Shown piece by piece: positions 25,458-33,679 of a stretch of 34,038 nucleotides of DNA. This DNA is from an uncultured Clostridia bacterium (GTDB lineage: Bacteria > Bacillota > Clostridia > Oscillospirales > Oscillospiraceae). Both the position numbers and the translations under genes were made by a program. How positions within the stretch are numbered: the first letter of the stretch is position 1; each line of letters opens with the position of its first letter. The notes beneath the pieces were generated by a model. It saw only the letters and a list, made by a program, of their open reading frames with translations. It did not search any database and had not been told where the DNA came from. Where the stretch lies: contig CAMCKD010000010.1 of the NCBI GenBank assembly GCA_945875335.1, forward strand, positions 1 to 34,038, given 5' to 3'.

Positions 25458-25655
25458 AATTGTTGCTTGAATTATTGAGCGCCACTGTAGGGGAGGATAT
25501 CATCCTCCCGCCAGGTTGGTTAACTGAGTGTTTGGTTGAATGGTATACAGTCCAACCTTGTACGAATTCGCCCAACCTAGCCAATCATTCAAAGCTTGTA
25601 CCGCGCGGGAGGATAATATCCTCCCCTACAGTGGCTGGTGCGAAAAACAACAATT
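25458..25655. repeat. Hairpin-ended interspersed repeat (type A, GGGAGGAT variant) inside the ytf operon
   Basis: Ends with CCACTGTAGGGGAGGAT and its inverse, each carrying a hairpin with arms GGGGAGGAT/ATCCTCCC. The interior shares CTGAGTGTTTGGTTGAATGG, GTACGAATTCGCCC and AGCTTGTACCGCGCGGG with the other type A copies. Outer ends AATTGTTG and AACAACAATT are as in the 21515 copy. It fills the 318-base gap between ytfQ (ends 25721) and ytfR (starts 25402). Confidence 0.88.
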
Positions 25656-25720
25656 CAGAAATACCAGAAGGAGAAGGAGCCGAACGGCCCCTTCCCCTTT
25701 CAGTGAATTACATCTAAATC

Positions 25721-26701
25721 TTAGTAGGCGCGGCCGTCCAGGAGTTCCTGAGTCATGGTCTGAGCCAGAGCGGAAGTGATGCCAGGAGCCACGAAAGCTT
25801 CATCGGGAACGATGGTCACATCGGGGATCTCTTCGCCAGCCTGAATCTTGGCGATGATGTCCAGAACGCCAGCAGCCTGCAGGGGGTTGCACTCCACGTT
25901 GCAGTTGATCTTGCCAGCCAGGGTACGGGTCAGGCCTTCCTTGGTAGCGTCGAAGGAGATGATGATGACGTCGCCGCCCACACCGTAGGTAACACCAGCA
26001 GCGTCCATGGCATCCATAGCGCCGTAAGCTTCGTTATCGTTCTGGCAGACAACCACGTTGAACTGGCCAGCGTAGGACTTCAGGTAGGACTCCATAACTT
26101 CCTGGCCACCAGCCTGGGTGAAGTCACCGCTCTGGCTGTCCAGAATCTTCCACTCGGGATGCTCTTCGGCAATCTTGTTGAAGCCGGTGGTACGGCCCAG
26201 GGTAGCGGAAGCGCCCACGGAGCCTTCGATCACCAGAATGTTGGCTTCCTTGCCATCCAGGTACTCAGCCAGCCACAGGCCAGCGGTCTCGCCTTCCAGA
26301 GCAGTGTCGGTGCCCAGGAAAGTGGTGTACAGGGAGGGATCGGCGGAGACGGTACGGTCAGCGATGATCACGGGGATACCGGCATCCTGAGCTTCCTGCA
26401 GGACGACTTCCCAGCCGGCTTCCTGCACGGGGCAGATGACGATGTAGTCAACTTCCTGCTGGATGAAGCTGCGGACAGCTTCCATCTGAGCAGCGTGGTC
26501 ATTGTCGGCATCGACGAAGATCAGGTCGTAGCCGTTCTCGGTGGTGAAGGTGGTCTGGTAGTCGTTGGTGTTGGCAGCGCGCCAGTCGGACTCATGGCCG
26601 ACCTGAGCAAAACCGATAACAACATTGTCGGCAGCCATGGCGGGGACGCAGAGGGCAACTGCCATCAGCAGTGCCAGCATGCAAGCGAGCAGTTTCTTCA
26701 T
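25721..26701 (-). CDS. ytfQ: Sugar ABC transporter substrate-binding protein, YtfQ type
   Basis: 326 residues. A signal peptide of 23 residues ends AMA/A and has no lipobox. The mature protein has the type I periplasmic-binding (Peripla_BP_4) fold: VIGFAQVGHESDWRAANTND, AVRSFIQQEVDYIVICPVQEAGWE, IEGSVGASATLGRTTGF and LDSQSGDFTQAGGQEVMES all match E. coli YtfQ by eye, which binds galactofuranose. A hexofuranose is therefore the best guess for the substrate, but other sugars bind relatives. The ATG at 26701 follows AGAGGT. It is the first gene of the operon, set apart from ytfR by a repeat. Confidence 0.92.
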   Translation of the reverse strand: MKKLLACMLALLMAVALCVPAMAADNVVIGFAQVGHESDWRAANTNDYQTTFTTENGYDLIFVDADNDHAAQMEAVRSFIQQEVDYIVICPVQEAGWEVVLQEAQDAGIPVIIADRTVSADPSLYTTFLGTDTALEGETAGLWLAEYLDGKEANILVIEGSVGASATLGRTTGFNKIAEEHPEWKILDSQSGDFTQAGGQEVMESYLKSYAGQFNVVVCQNDNEAYGAMDAMDAAGVTYGVGGDVIIISFDATKEGLTRTLAGKINCNVECNPLQAAGVLDIIAKIQAGEEIPDVTIVPDEAFVAPGITSALAQTMTQELLDGRAY

Positions 26702-26758
26702 GTGGAATACCTCTTTCCATAAATTTTGATTTGCCCACGAGGTGCGGGCTTCTGCTAA

Positions 26759-26788
26759 TATAAAAGCACAAAACAGGCCGTTCGTCAA
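26759..26788 (-). promoter_or_regulatory. Candidate promoter of ytfQ operon
   Basis: TTGACG (26788-26783), an 18-base spacer and TTTATA (26764-26759) on the minus strand, with the start of transcription about 50 bases before the ytfQ ATG. Confidence 0.5.
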
Positions 26789-26828
26789 CGGATTGGAAGG
26801 AGGCAAATGCAAAACTGTGATTCTGAAT

Positions 26829-26872
26829 AAATACAAATTTTGAAAAAGCGAACAAAAAGAAATACAAATTTT
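26829..26872. promoter_or_regulatory. Candidate operator pair for the AraR-like regulator
   Basis: The 13-mer AAATACAAATTTT occurs identically at 26829-26841 and 26860-26872, 31 bases apart (three helical turns, same face). Its reverse contains ATTTGTA, the half-site of the B. subtilis AraR box. It lies between the divergent ytfQ and AraR-like genes. Confidence 0.6.
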
Positions 26873-26887
26873 CTGTCAGAGCGCGAA

Positions 26888-26917
26888 TTGACAAGAAAGC
26901 TTTTGATATTTTATGAT
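26888..26917 (+). promoter_or_regulatory. Candidate promoter of the AraR-like gene
   Basis: TTGACA (26888-26893), an 18-base spacer and TATGAT (26912-26917). The leader would be about 205 bases, AT-rich, with no recognised structure. Confidence 0.5.
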
Positions 26918-27129
26918 ATGGATACTGATATTTTCCGATTCATCTATTTCTCTCCCATTTTTCAGTCAAATCAATCTGCTGTGACCATCTGAAAAAGGTT
27001 TGTTTTTTTGGGATTATTGATTTTTGAGCGAAAAATTTTCATATTCTTTTAGGAATCATCCACAATAAAATCTCGTTTTTAGATTCTGAATTTGAAATAT
27101 TTTAACAAAGCAAGAAAGGAGCGCAGACC

Positions 27130-28161
27130 ATGGCGGCGAAATATCTGATCATCGCCCGGGAGCTGGAGCATCAGCTTCGCCTGGGGCTGGAGGAGGGGCA
27201 GAGGCTCCCAACGGAGGCGGTTCTGTGTCGGCAGTATGGGGTCAGCCGTCAGACCGTCCGCTCCGCCCTGGGCGTCTTGGAGGAAAAGGGACTGATCCTC
27301 CGCCGCCAGGGCAGCGGCTCCTATCCCACCCAGGCCAAATCCAGCCGCCAGATCGCCGTAGTGCTGGCGGACAAGGAGGAATATCTGGCCCCCGCCGCTC
27401 TGCGGGACATGCGCAAGGCCGCCGCCGAGGCGGGGTTCACCGTCTCCTGTCTGGAAACCAAGGGCAGCCGAAACCGCGAAGGAGAGCTGCTGGAACAGCT
27501 TTGGCACCAGCGCCCCGCGGGAATCATCCTGGAGCCCATCACCGATGTGCTGGGGTGCTTTCAGGGGCAGCTGCTGGCAAAAATACAGGCTGCCGGGATT
27601 CCCCTGGTCTATCTGAATGGCCGCTATGACCTGAACGCCCCGGCGGTTTTGCCGGATGATGCCATGGGTGCCGGTCTGCTGCTGGCCCATCTGTCCCTCA
27701 CCGGCCACCGGCGGGTGGCGGCGATCCTGAAAAGTGACGACTCCCGGGGGCCGGAACGGTTTCGCTGCCTGCTGGGGAGGGCGGAGGAAACAGGCATTCG
27801 GTTCCACCCGGACAACTGCCTCTGGTATTCCGAGCAGGAGCGCCAGCGGCTGCTGGAGGGGGACGACTGGCTGCTGCGCCGGTTTCAGGAGAGCTACCGC
27901 CGGGACTGCTCCGCTGTGGTCTGCTTCCAGGATGAGATCGCCTACCGTTTGCAGCGTTACCTGCGAAGCCTCCACATGCCCATGAGCCTGGTCAGCTTTG
28001 AGGGCAGCTATCTGGCCCAGAGCGCCTCTCTCACCACCCTGGGCTTCGACTCTGCCACCCCGGGCACCGCCGCGGTGGAGTCCATTCTGTCCCAGCTGGC
28101 CGGAAAACCCCCCGCCGACACGCTGCTTTCCTGCCGGCTCTATGCCAGAAAAAGCGGGTAA
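27130..28161 (+). CDS. AraR-type regulator: GntR DNA-binding domain fused to a LacI/sugar-binding domain
   Basis: 343 residues. Residues 1-67 are a GntR winged helix (LEEGQRLPTEAVLCRQYGVSRQTVRSALGVLEEKG), and residues about 75-335 a LacI-type periplasmic-binding fold (GIILEPI, GIPLVYLNGRY, DDAMGAGLLLAHL, GHRRVAAI). This fusion is the hallmark of AraR and relatives, repressors released by a sugar. Its divergent position to the ytf operon, and the twin ATTTGTA boxes between, suggest it controls that operon and itself. AAAGGAG lies nine bases upstream of the ATG. The inducer is unknown; it may be the sugar taken up by the transporter. Confidence 0.88.
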   Translation: MAAKYLIIARELEHQLRLGLEEGQRLPTEAVLCRQYGVSRQTVRSALGVLEEKGLILRRQGSGSYPTQAKSSRQIAVVLADKEEYLAPAALRDMRKAAAEAGFTVSCLETKGSRNREGELLEQLWHQRPAGIILEPITDVLGCFQGQLLAKIQAAGIPLVYLNGRYDLNAPAVLPDDAMGAGLLLAHLSLTGHRRVAAILKSDDSRGPERFRCLLGRAEETGIRFHPDNCLWYSEQERQRLLEGDDWLLRRFQESYRRDCSAVVCFQDEIAYRLQRYLRSLHMPMSLVSFEGSYLAQSASLTTLGFDSATPGTAAVESILSQLAGKPPADTLLSCRLYARKSG

Positions 28162-28172
28162 TCTCCGTTTCG

Positions 28173-28937
28173 TTACAGCTTTTCCAGCACATCCTCCGGC
28201 CGGGCGCACTGGGTTCCATAACGCTGCCGCAGGGGCTGGGCGGCGGAGGACATCAGGTAGGGATGTCCCACCGCGTCCAGCATGGGGATGTCGTTGTAAT
28301 TGTCCCCGAAGGCCATGGTGTCCTTTGGGTCGATGTTCAGCGCCGTGCACAGAGCCCGGATGCCCGTGGCCTTGTCCGCCAGGGTGAAATCCAGCCAGCA
28401 TTCCCCCGCCACGGCTACCTGGAAGGTATCCTTCCATTTGGGGGCCAGCAGGGGCTCAATCACGGTGGCCCCGGGACGGTAGTAGGCAGAGATTTTCACG
28501 AAATCCTCCGGCATGTCCTCCGGGGAAGGGAGCACGGTGGTGTTGTTGCCCACAAAATAGCGGATATGATCGATGTAATCCTGGGTTTTGGGGCACAGAT
28601 AGCTCATATTGGTGCCGGAAATCAGCACCTCGCAGTCCGGGATGGCCAGGATATCCCGGCACAGCTCCAAAGAAAGGGCCCGGTCAATCACGGTTTTGGA
28701 CAGCAATTCTGCCCCGGGGCCATAGACCACCGCCCCGTTCTCGCAGAGGAAGTACATCCCCTCCGCCACCGGGGCAAAAAGATTTTTCAGACTGCTGTAC
28801 TGCCGTCCGCTGGCAGCGCAGAGGGCAATTCCCTGATTTCTCAGCCGCCGGGCCTGGGTGAAAAAGCGTTCAGAAATGGCGGCTTCCCCGTTTTGCAGCA
28901 GGGTTCCGTCAATGTCGCTGGCAATGAGTTTGATCAT
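28173..28937 (-). CDS. Cof-type HAD family phosphatase
   Basis: 254 residues. Motif I is IASDIDGTLLQ (nucleophile Asp8), motif II CAASGRQYSSL, a C2-type cap occupies about residues 85-185, a lysine is at LADKATGIRAL, and motif IV is MAFGDNYNDIPMLDAVG. This is the Cof/YidA group of cytosolic sugar-phosphate or flavin-phosphate phosphatases. It ends 11 bases from the end of the convergent AraR-like gene, and its start has GAGGT five bases upstream. Substrate unknown. Confidence 0.92.
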   Translation of the reverse strand: MIKLIASDIDGTLLQNGEAAISERFFTQARRLRNQGIALCAASGRQYSSLKNLFAPVAEGMYFLCENGAVVYGPGAELLSKTVIDRALSLELCRDILAIPDCEVLISGTNMSYLCPKTQDYIDHIRYFVGNNTTVLPSPEDMPEDFVKISAYYRPGATVIEPLLAPKWKDTFQVAVAGECWLDFTLADKATGIRALCTALNIDPKDTMAFGDNYNDIPMLDAVGHPYLMSSAAQPLRQRYGTQCARPEDVLEKL

Positions 28938-29000
28938 GTGTTACCTCTTTGTGTGTATTCGGTTAACTCGGTAATCGGTGTATATCGCTGATTTGCAACG

Positions 29001-29018
29001 CACCATTCGTAGGGCGGC
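29001..29018. repeat. Remnant of the hairpin-ended repeat
   Basis: CACCATTCGTAGGGCGGC matches the outer end of type A copies (CCATTCGTAGGGGCGGC) but the second arm and interior are gone. It lies in the 125-base gap between the Cof-type gene and the response regulator. Confidence 0.6.
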
Positions 29019-29062
29019 AAAAGAATCAGATTGCTGATCATGGCCGACAAGCACATACCGTT

Positions 29063-29806
29063 TTATCGGCATGTGAGCTGGTATTCCGAGGGGGAAATGC
29101 CGGTGTATTTTTTGAAGGTAGCGGAAAAATAGGCAATATCCCGGTAGCCCACCTGCTCGGCCACCTCATAGACCTTCACCCGGCAGTCCTTGAGTAGCTC
29201 CATGGCCTTGTGGATGCGGTAGCGGGTGATGTAGCCCAGCAGGGTGTAGTCCGTCTCCTTTTTGAAGGTATGGCTGAGATACCCTTCGCTGATGTTCAGG
29301 CTCTGAGCCACGGTGCCCACGGAGATATCCGGCTCGTTGTAATGCTTGCTGATGTAGGCCATGGCTTCCAGAACATATTTGCTCTTGTCTCCCTTCCGGG
29401 GGGTGCCCAGGGTCACGGGATCCTGGGTTTCGCTGTCCATTCTGGCGCGGAGCCGGTTGACGGCATTTTCCAGGTCCCCATCATGGAAGGGCTTGAGCAG
29501 ATAGTCCACCGCTCCCAGCCGCAGGGCGCTTTGGGCGTAGCTGAAATTGTCGTAGGCGGTGAGGATGATCACATAGGCATTGCACCCTTCCGCCCGGAGG
29601 GTGCGGAGCATTTCGATGCCGTCCATCTGGGGCATTTTCAGATCGGTGATGATCAGGCTGGGCTCCAAGCGCCGGGCGGCCTCCAAGCCCTCCAGCCCGT
29701 TGGCGGCCTCCCCCACCACCACGCAGTCCAGGGCGGCCCAGTCCACCGTCAGCACAATGCCCTTGCGGATCATCTCTTCATCCTCCACGATCAGCACCTT
29801 CAGCAT
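29063..29806 (-). CDS. Response regulator with AraC-type DNA-binding domain (YesN-like)
   Basis: 247 residues. The receiver domain (1-115) has acidic Glu8/Asp9/Glu10, the phosphorylated Asp55 in ITDLKMPQMDG, Thr83 and Lys105. The AraC-type domain (about 150-247) has two helix-turn-helix units, ISVGTVAQSLNISEGYLSHTFKKE and YEVAEQVGYRDIAYFSATFKKYTGISPSEYQ. Its start is 7 bases inside the end of the kinase gene with GGAGG seven bases upstream, so the two are coupled. It should act as a transcription activator of genes not seen next to it. Confidence 0.95.
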   Translation of the reverse strand: MLKVLIVEDEEMIRKGIVLTVDWAALDCVVVGEAANGLEGLEAARRLEPSLIITDLKMPQMDGIEMLRTLRAEGCNAYVIILTAYDNFSYAQSALRLGAVDYLLKPFHDGDLENAVNRLRARMDSETQDPVTLGTPRKGDKSKYVLEAMAYISKHYNEPDISVGTVAQSLNISEGYLSHTFKKETDYTLLGYITRYRIHKAMELLKDCRVKVYEVAEQVGYRDIAYFSATFKKYTGISPSEYQLTCR

Positions 29807-31497
29807 TCCGTTTCCTCCTCATATCGGATGGGCAAGGCGGCGGTGACGGAAGCCCCCAGGCCTCCATCCCCCGGTTCCAGGAACAACCCGTATTCCTCGC
29901 CAAAATTCCTTCGTAAAATCATATCTACATTATATAATCCCAGATGGCCTTTTGCAAGGTCTTTGTCCCGGCGGTAGGGGTGGCCCAGCATTTCCTGGGG
30001 GAATCCCCTGCCGTTGTCCGTCACGGTAATGCGCAGAAGCGTTCCATCCTGGGCGGCCCGCACCCGGATAACGCTGCCGGGAACACCATTAAGCCCATGG
30101 AGAATGGCGTTTTCCACAATGGGCTGCAAAATCATTTTGGGCACCAGGCAGTCATAAAGCTCCTCCGGGATTTCTTCCAGAAAGGCAAAATCGTCGCTGA
30201 GCCGGATTTTCTGAATTTCGATGTAGCGTTCCAGGATTTCCAGCTCCCGGTACAGCGGCACGAATTCCTCGGCGCTGATGCAGAACCGCAGAATATCCGC
30301 CAGATTGGTGGACATCACCGCCACCTGGGGCACCTTGTTGATTTTGCTGATCCACTTCATGGTGTCCAGGGTGTTGCAGAGGAAATGAGGGTTCAGCTGA
30401 GCCTGGAGCATGCGAATCTGGGCCTCGTTCAGCTCCTGCTGGTTGCGGATCAGCTCCTCCCGGTTGGATTTCAGCGCCAGCACCATCTGGTTGAACCGCA
30501 CCGCCAGGCGCCCGAATTCGTCGCTGCGCTCCACCGGCAGCTGGGTCTCCAAATCCGCCTGCTGCACCTTGTCAAAGGCGCCCATGAGCCGGCGCAGGGG
30601 GGACGTGATCTGGCGGCTGATGGGGAAGCTGACCAGCACGGAAATCAGCACACACACCAGCATGCAAATCAAGCTGGCGGTATACAGCAGCCCCACCGTC
30701 CGGGCGGTGAAGAGCCTGGGCTGACGCAGCACCAGATACAGCCCCGTGGGCTCATGGCAGCAGACGGTGTAGACATAATCCCCGTCGCTAAGCCAATGTC
30801 CCCCAAAAAGCTGCTGCCGCAGGGCAGGGGCCAGGGTCTGGGTCAGGTAGGACTGGGAGCTGTAAATAGGCCGGAAAAACCGGCTGAGAATCAGGATGTC
30901 CCCCTGGGCGTATTTTCCGTCCAGCATGCCATGAAAGCCCGCCAGGTAAAGGCGCATCACCAAAAAGCCTGTGCAGCCGTCCTCCGCCCGGAGCTGCACC
31001 GCACCCATGAGCAAGGGAGCGCCGGTATCCGTAGGATCCTCGCTGGCATAGTACACCGGCTGACCCGGGGTCTGGCTGGCTCCATAGAGGACCCCCCAGT
31101 CCGTGGGCAGGCTGGCGGACACGGTGCCCCGGGTGGAGTAGCGGCAGATGCCGGTGCTGTCGTAGAGGTCGAACACCGCCAGATTGCGGAAGCTGTCCGT
31201 GGCATCAAACAAAAGGCTGTTCATTTGCAGGCGGCTGCCGATTCCCGCCCCAAGGCCGTGGATGGCGGTGTCCGTATCCTGGAGCCGGGCGGCGGAGGCG
31301 GTGAGGGCATCGCTGATGAAATCCATGCTCCCCAGCAGCGCGGCGGTCTGCTCCGCCCCGTCCTCCCGGGTTTTGCTGTCCAATCGGAGCTTCGTGATCT
31401 GTACCATCAGCATGGTGCAGATCAGCATCGGAATCAAGGAGCACAGCAGCATGGCGGCAAAAAGCCGGTTGCGAAAGGAATTTTTAAAGAAGCCCAT
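29800..31497 (-). CDS. Sensor histidine kinase, YesM-like (LytS/His_kinase family)
   Basis: 565 residues. TM1 is near residues 15-35 and TM2 near 275-300, enclosing an extracellular sensing region of about 235 residues. A HAMP stretch (SRQITSPLRRLMGAFDKVQQ) follows, then the His_kinase box QAQLNPHFLCNTLD with the phosphorylated His (Cys in place of the common Tyr), and a HATPase with PIVENAILHGL and DNGRGF. The ATG at 31497 (MGFFKNSF) has GGAGG six bases upstream and comes one base after the binding-protein stop. It probably senses the ligand captured by that lipoprotein. Confidence 0.95.
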   Translation of the reverse strand: MGFFKNSFRNRLFAAMLLCSLIPMLICTMLMVQITKLRLDSKTREDGAEQTAALLGSMDFISDALTASAARLQDTDTAIHGLGAGIGSRLQMNSLLFDATDSFRNLAVFDLYDSTGICRYSTRGTVSASLPTDWGVLYGASQTPGQPVYYASEDPTDTGAPLLMGAVQLRAEDGCTGFLVMRLYLAGFHGMLDGKYAQGDILILSRFFRPIYSSQSYLTQTLAPALRQQLFGGHWLSDGDYVYTVCCHEPTGLYLVLRQPRLFTARTVGLLYTASLICMLVCVLISVLVSFPISRQITSPLRRLMGAFDKVQQADLETQLPVERSDEFGRLAVRFNQMVLALKSNREELIRNQQELNEAQIRMLQAQLNPHFLCNTLDTMKWISKINKVPQVAVMSTNLADILRFCISAEEFVPLYRELEILERYIEIQKIRLSDDFAFLEEIPEELYDCLVPKMILQPIVENAILHGLNGVPGSVIRVRAAQDGTLLRITVTDNGRGFPQEMLGHPYRRDKDLAKGHLGLYNVDMILRRNFGEEYGLFLEPGDGGLGASVTAALPIRYEEETEC

Positions 31498-31498
31498 G

Positions 31499-32497
31499 TC
31501 AATCCTCCAAAGCCTCGTCCCATTGGCGCAGAATGGTTTCCCGGTGCTCTGCCGCCCAGCGGGGGTCATAGTCCACCAGGTTCAGCGTTTCCATGGCAGG
31601 CAGGGAGTTGGCCGCGGCCACATCACTGCGGACGGAGCGGCGGTAGAACCGGCTGCCCAGCAGCTGCTGCACCTCCCGGCTCAGGGTAAAGTCCAAAAAT
31701 TTCTCCGCGTTTTCCCGGTGGGGTGCCCCCGCAATCAGAGCGGTGCCGTCGGGGACGCAGCTGGTGCCCTCCCTGGGGTAGACCAGAGCCAGGTTGTCCC
31801 CCGCCGCGATCCGCTGCAAGGCGGTTTCCTCCAGAGTCACGCCCACCAGCGCTTCGCCATCGGCCACTGCCGTCAGCACCTCCCCGGAGGAGGAAAGCTG
31901 GCAGCCATCCAGATTCCCCGCCAGAGCCTGCATCACTTCCTCCCCGCAGCACAGCTCCACCGTGGTCACAGCGGTAAAGGAGGAGCCGGATTTGGTGGGG
32001 TCGGCAAAGGCGATTTTGCCCCGGAATTCCGGCCGGGTCAGATCCTCCCAGCCCTGAAGCTGGCTGGCATCCACCAGCTTGGTGTTGTAGATGAGCACCA
32101 GGGGCAGGGCGGAAAAGGGCGTCCAGCAGTCCTCCGGCTGGCGCAGACTTTCGGTAATCTGGCTCCAATGGGCGCAGCGGGTGGGCTGGAACAGGCGGCG
32201 GTAGCTTTCCAGGCTCTCCACCCCGCCGCCGAACATCACATCCGCCCTGGGTGCGTCCTTTTCCGCCTCAATCTGCTCCAAAAGCTCATAGCTGCCCCCG
32301 GTGACCAGCTCCACCCAGATGCCCGTCCGTTCCTCAAATTCCCGGATGATGGGCCGGTAGACCTCCTCCTTGTGGGAGGTGTAAACCACGAGCCGCTGCT
32401 CCGGCTGGGGCATGGTTCCCCCTTCGACAGAGGCAGCCCCGCAGCCGGGCAGCACCACCAGGGCCAGCAGCAAAGACAGCAATTTTATTTTTCTCAT
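31499..32497 (-). CDS. Lipoprotein, family 1 extracellular solute-binding protein (AfuA/FbpA/PgtC-like)
   Basis: 332 residues. The signal peptide ends in LPGC, so Cys19 is lipidated. The mature part begins RLVVYTSHKEEVYRPIIREFEERTGI, a type II binding fold typical of iron, thiamine and phosphoglycerate-type proteins, with LPLVLIYNTKLV and GKIAFADPTKSGSSFTAV. No permease or ATPase is present; the next genes are a sensor kinase and a regulator, so it likely delivers ligand to the kinase rather than to a transporter. GGAGG is four bases upstream of the ATG at 32497. The rplT terminator ends only about nine bases earlier, leaving no room for a separate promoter. Confidence 0.9.
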   Translation of the reverse strand: MRKIKLLSLLLALVVLPGCGAASVEGGTMPQPEQRLVVYTSHKEEVYRPIIREFEERTGIWVELVTGGSYELLEQIEAEKDAPRADVMFGGGVESLESYRRLFQPTRCAHWSQITESLRQPEDCWTPFSALPLVLIYNTKLVDASQLQGWEDLTRPEFRGKIAFADPTKSGSSFTAVTTVELCCGEEVMQALAGNLDGCQLSSSGEVLTAVADGEALVGVTLEETALQRIAAGDNLALVYPREGTSCVPDGTALIAGAPHRENAEKFLDFTLSREVQQLLGSRFYRRSVRSDVAAANSLPAMETLNLVDYDPRWAAEHRETILRQWDEALED

Positions 32498-32506
32498 AAG
32501 GCCTCC

Positions 32507-32542
32507 AAAAGAAAATCCCTGCCGGGAGAGCCGACAGGGATT
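32507..32542 (-). terminator. Terminator of the infC-rpmI-rplT operon
   Basis: On the minus strand AATCCCTGTCGG and CCGGCAGGGATT form a 12-bp stem (one U.G pair) with loop CTCTC and tail TTTTCTTTT. The tail runs into the ribosome site of the binding-protein gene. Confidence 0.88.
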
Positions 32543-32553
32543 CATAAAGCTTC

Positions 32554-32910
32554 TTAGTTCAGAGCGGCCTTGGCCTTCTCCACCACGGCGGCGAAGGCAG
32601 CGGGGTCGTGGATGGCCATTTCGGACAGGCTCTTCCGGTTCATGGTGATGCCAGCCTTGTGGACACCGTTCATGAAGGTGGAATAGTTGATGCCGAAGGG
32701 AGCCACAGCAGCGCTCAGGCGGGCGATCCACATGGTGCGGAAGGTGCGCTTCTTCATCTTGCGGCCAGCGAAAGCGTAGTTGCCGGACTTCATCACGGCC
32801 TGCTTGGCCATCTTAAAGTGCTTGGACTTGGAACCCCAGTAGCCCTTGGCCAGCTTCAGGGTAGCATTTCTTCTCTTGCGCGTCATCATTGCGCCTTTAA
32901 CTCTTGCCAT
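32554..32910 (-). CDS. rplT: Ribosomal protein L20
   Basis: 118 residues, normal length. The N-terminus (MARVKGAMMTRKRRNATLKLAKGYWGSKSKHFK) is the basic tail that threads into 23S rRNA, and the globular part has RTMWIARLSAAVAPFGINYS. L20 is required early in assembly of the large subunit and, in Bacillota, represses its own operon by binding the leader upstream of infC. It starts 18 bases after rpmI. Confidence 0.98.
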   Translation of the reverse strand: MARVKGAMMTRKRRNATLKLAKGYWGSKSKHFKMAKQAVMKSGNYAFAGRKMKKRTFRTMWIARLSAAVAPFGINYSTFMNGVHKAGITMNRKSLSEMAIHDPAAFAAVVEKAKAALN

Positions 32911-32928
32911 TTTTCTTTCCTCCTATCC

Positions 32929-33126
32929 TTATTTGTACGGGATCATCTTCTTGATGGCATCCACATTGGTCTGATCGGCGTATGCGGCTGCGCGCAGATG
33001 ACGGGTACGCTTGGTGGTCTTCTTGGTGAGGATATGGCTCTTGAAAGCGTGTGCTCTCTTCACCTTACCGGTTTTGGTCAGGTTGAATCTCTTCTTTGCA
33101 CCGCTATGGGTTTTCAGCTTGGGCAT
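32929..33126 (-). CDS. rpmI: Ribosomal protein L35
   Basis: 65 residues, very basic. [20 protein letters not shown] and the ending [10 protein letters not shown] are the standard ends of L35. It is the middle gene of the infC-rpmI-rplT operon. GGAG lies about seven bases upstream of the ATG at 33126; a longer in-frame reading through the infC end has no ribosome site. Confidence 0.98.
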   Translation of the reverse strand: MPKLKTHSGAKKRFNLTKTGKVKRAHAFKSHILTKKTTKRTRHLRAAAYADQTNVDAIKKMIPYK

Positions 33127-33160
33127 GGGTCGTTCTCCTTCCGTATCTTTCAATTTGGTT

Positions 33161-33679
33161 TTATTTGCTATTTTTGGGGGCCAGGAACATCGCCATGAAG
33201 CGGCCTTCCAGCTTGGGATTTTTCTCCATCGAGGCAATCTCGGCGCAGGCAGCGGCAAAGTCCATCAGCAGCTTCTCGCCCAGGTTGGTGTGAGCCATTT
33301 CACGTCCACGGAAGCGGACGCTGACCTTCACCCGGTTGCCATCCTGGAGGAATTTCTGAGCAGCCTTGACCTTGGTGTTCAGGTCGTTGGTGTCGATGCT
33401 GGGGCTCATGCGAATTTCCTTGACTTCCACCACGCGCTGGTTCTTCTTGGCTTCCTTCTCCCGCTTCTTCTGGTCGAAGCAGAATTTGGAATAGTCCATG
33501 ATCTTGCAGACGGGGGGGACAGCGTTGGGGGAGATCTTCACCAGATCCATGCCCTGCTCCTCTGCCATGGCGTTGGCCTGGGCGGAGGACACGATACCCA
33601 GCTGGGCACCGTCGGCACCGATGAGCCGAATCTCTTTATCCCGGATTTCCTCATTGAGCTGATGATCTAACTTTGCGAT
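33161..33679 (-). CDS. infC: Translation initiation factor IF-3, AUC start codon
   Basis: 172 residues. The N-domain starts at [22 protein letters not shown], a linker rich in Lys/Arg ([14 protein letters not shown]) follows, and the C-domain has [16 protein letters not shown] and [22 protein letters not shown]. It keeps the 30S subunit free and checks the start codon. No ATG, usable GTG or TTG lies near the ribosome site: GGAGG at 33692-33688 is eight bases before ATC at 33679, and the only in-frame GTG overlaps it. An AUC start is therefore proposed; IF-3 genes are known to use rare starts (AUU in E. coli) for self-regulation. First gene of the operon. Confidence 0.95.
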   Translation of the reverse strand: MAKLDHQLNEEIRDKEIRLIGADGAQLGIVSSAQANAMAEEQGMDLVKISPNAVPPVCKIMDYSKFCFDQKKREKEAKKNQRVVEVKEIRMSPSIDTNDLNTKVKAAQKFLQDGNRVKVSVRFRGREMAHTNLGEKLLMDFAAACAEIASMEKNPKLEGRFMAMFLAPKNSK

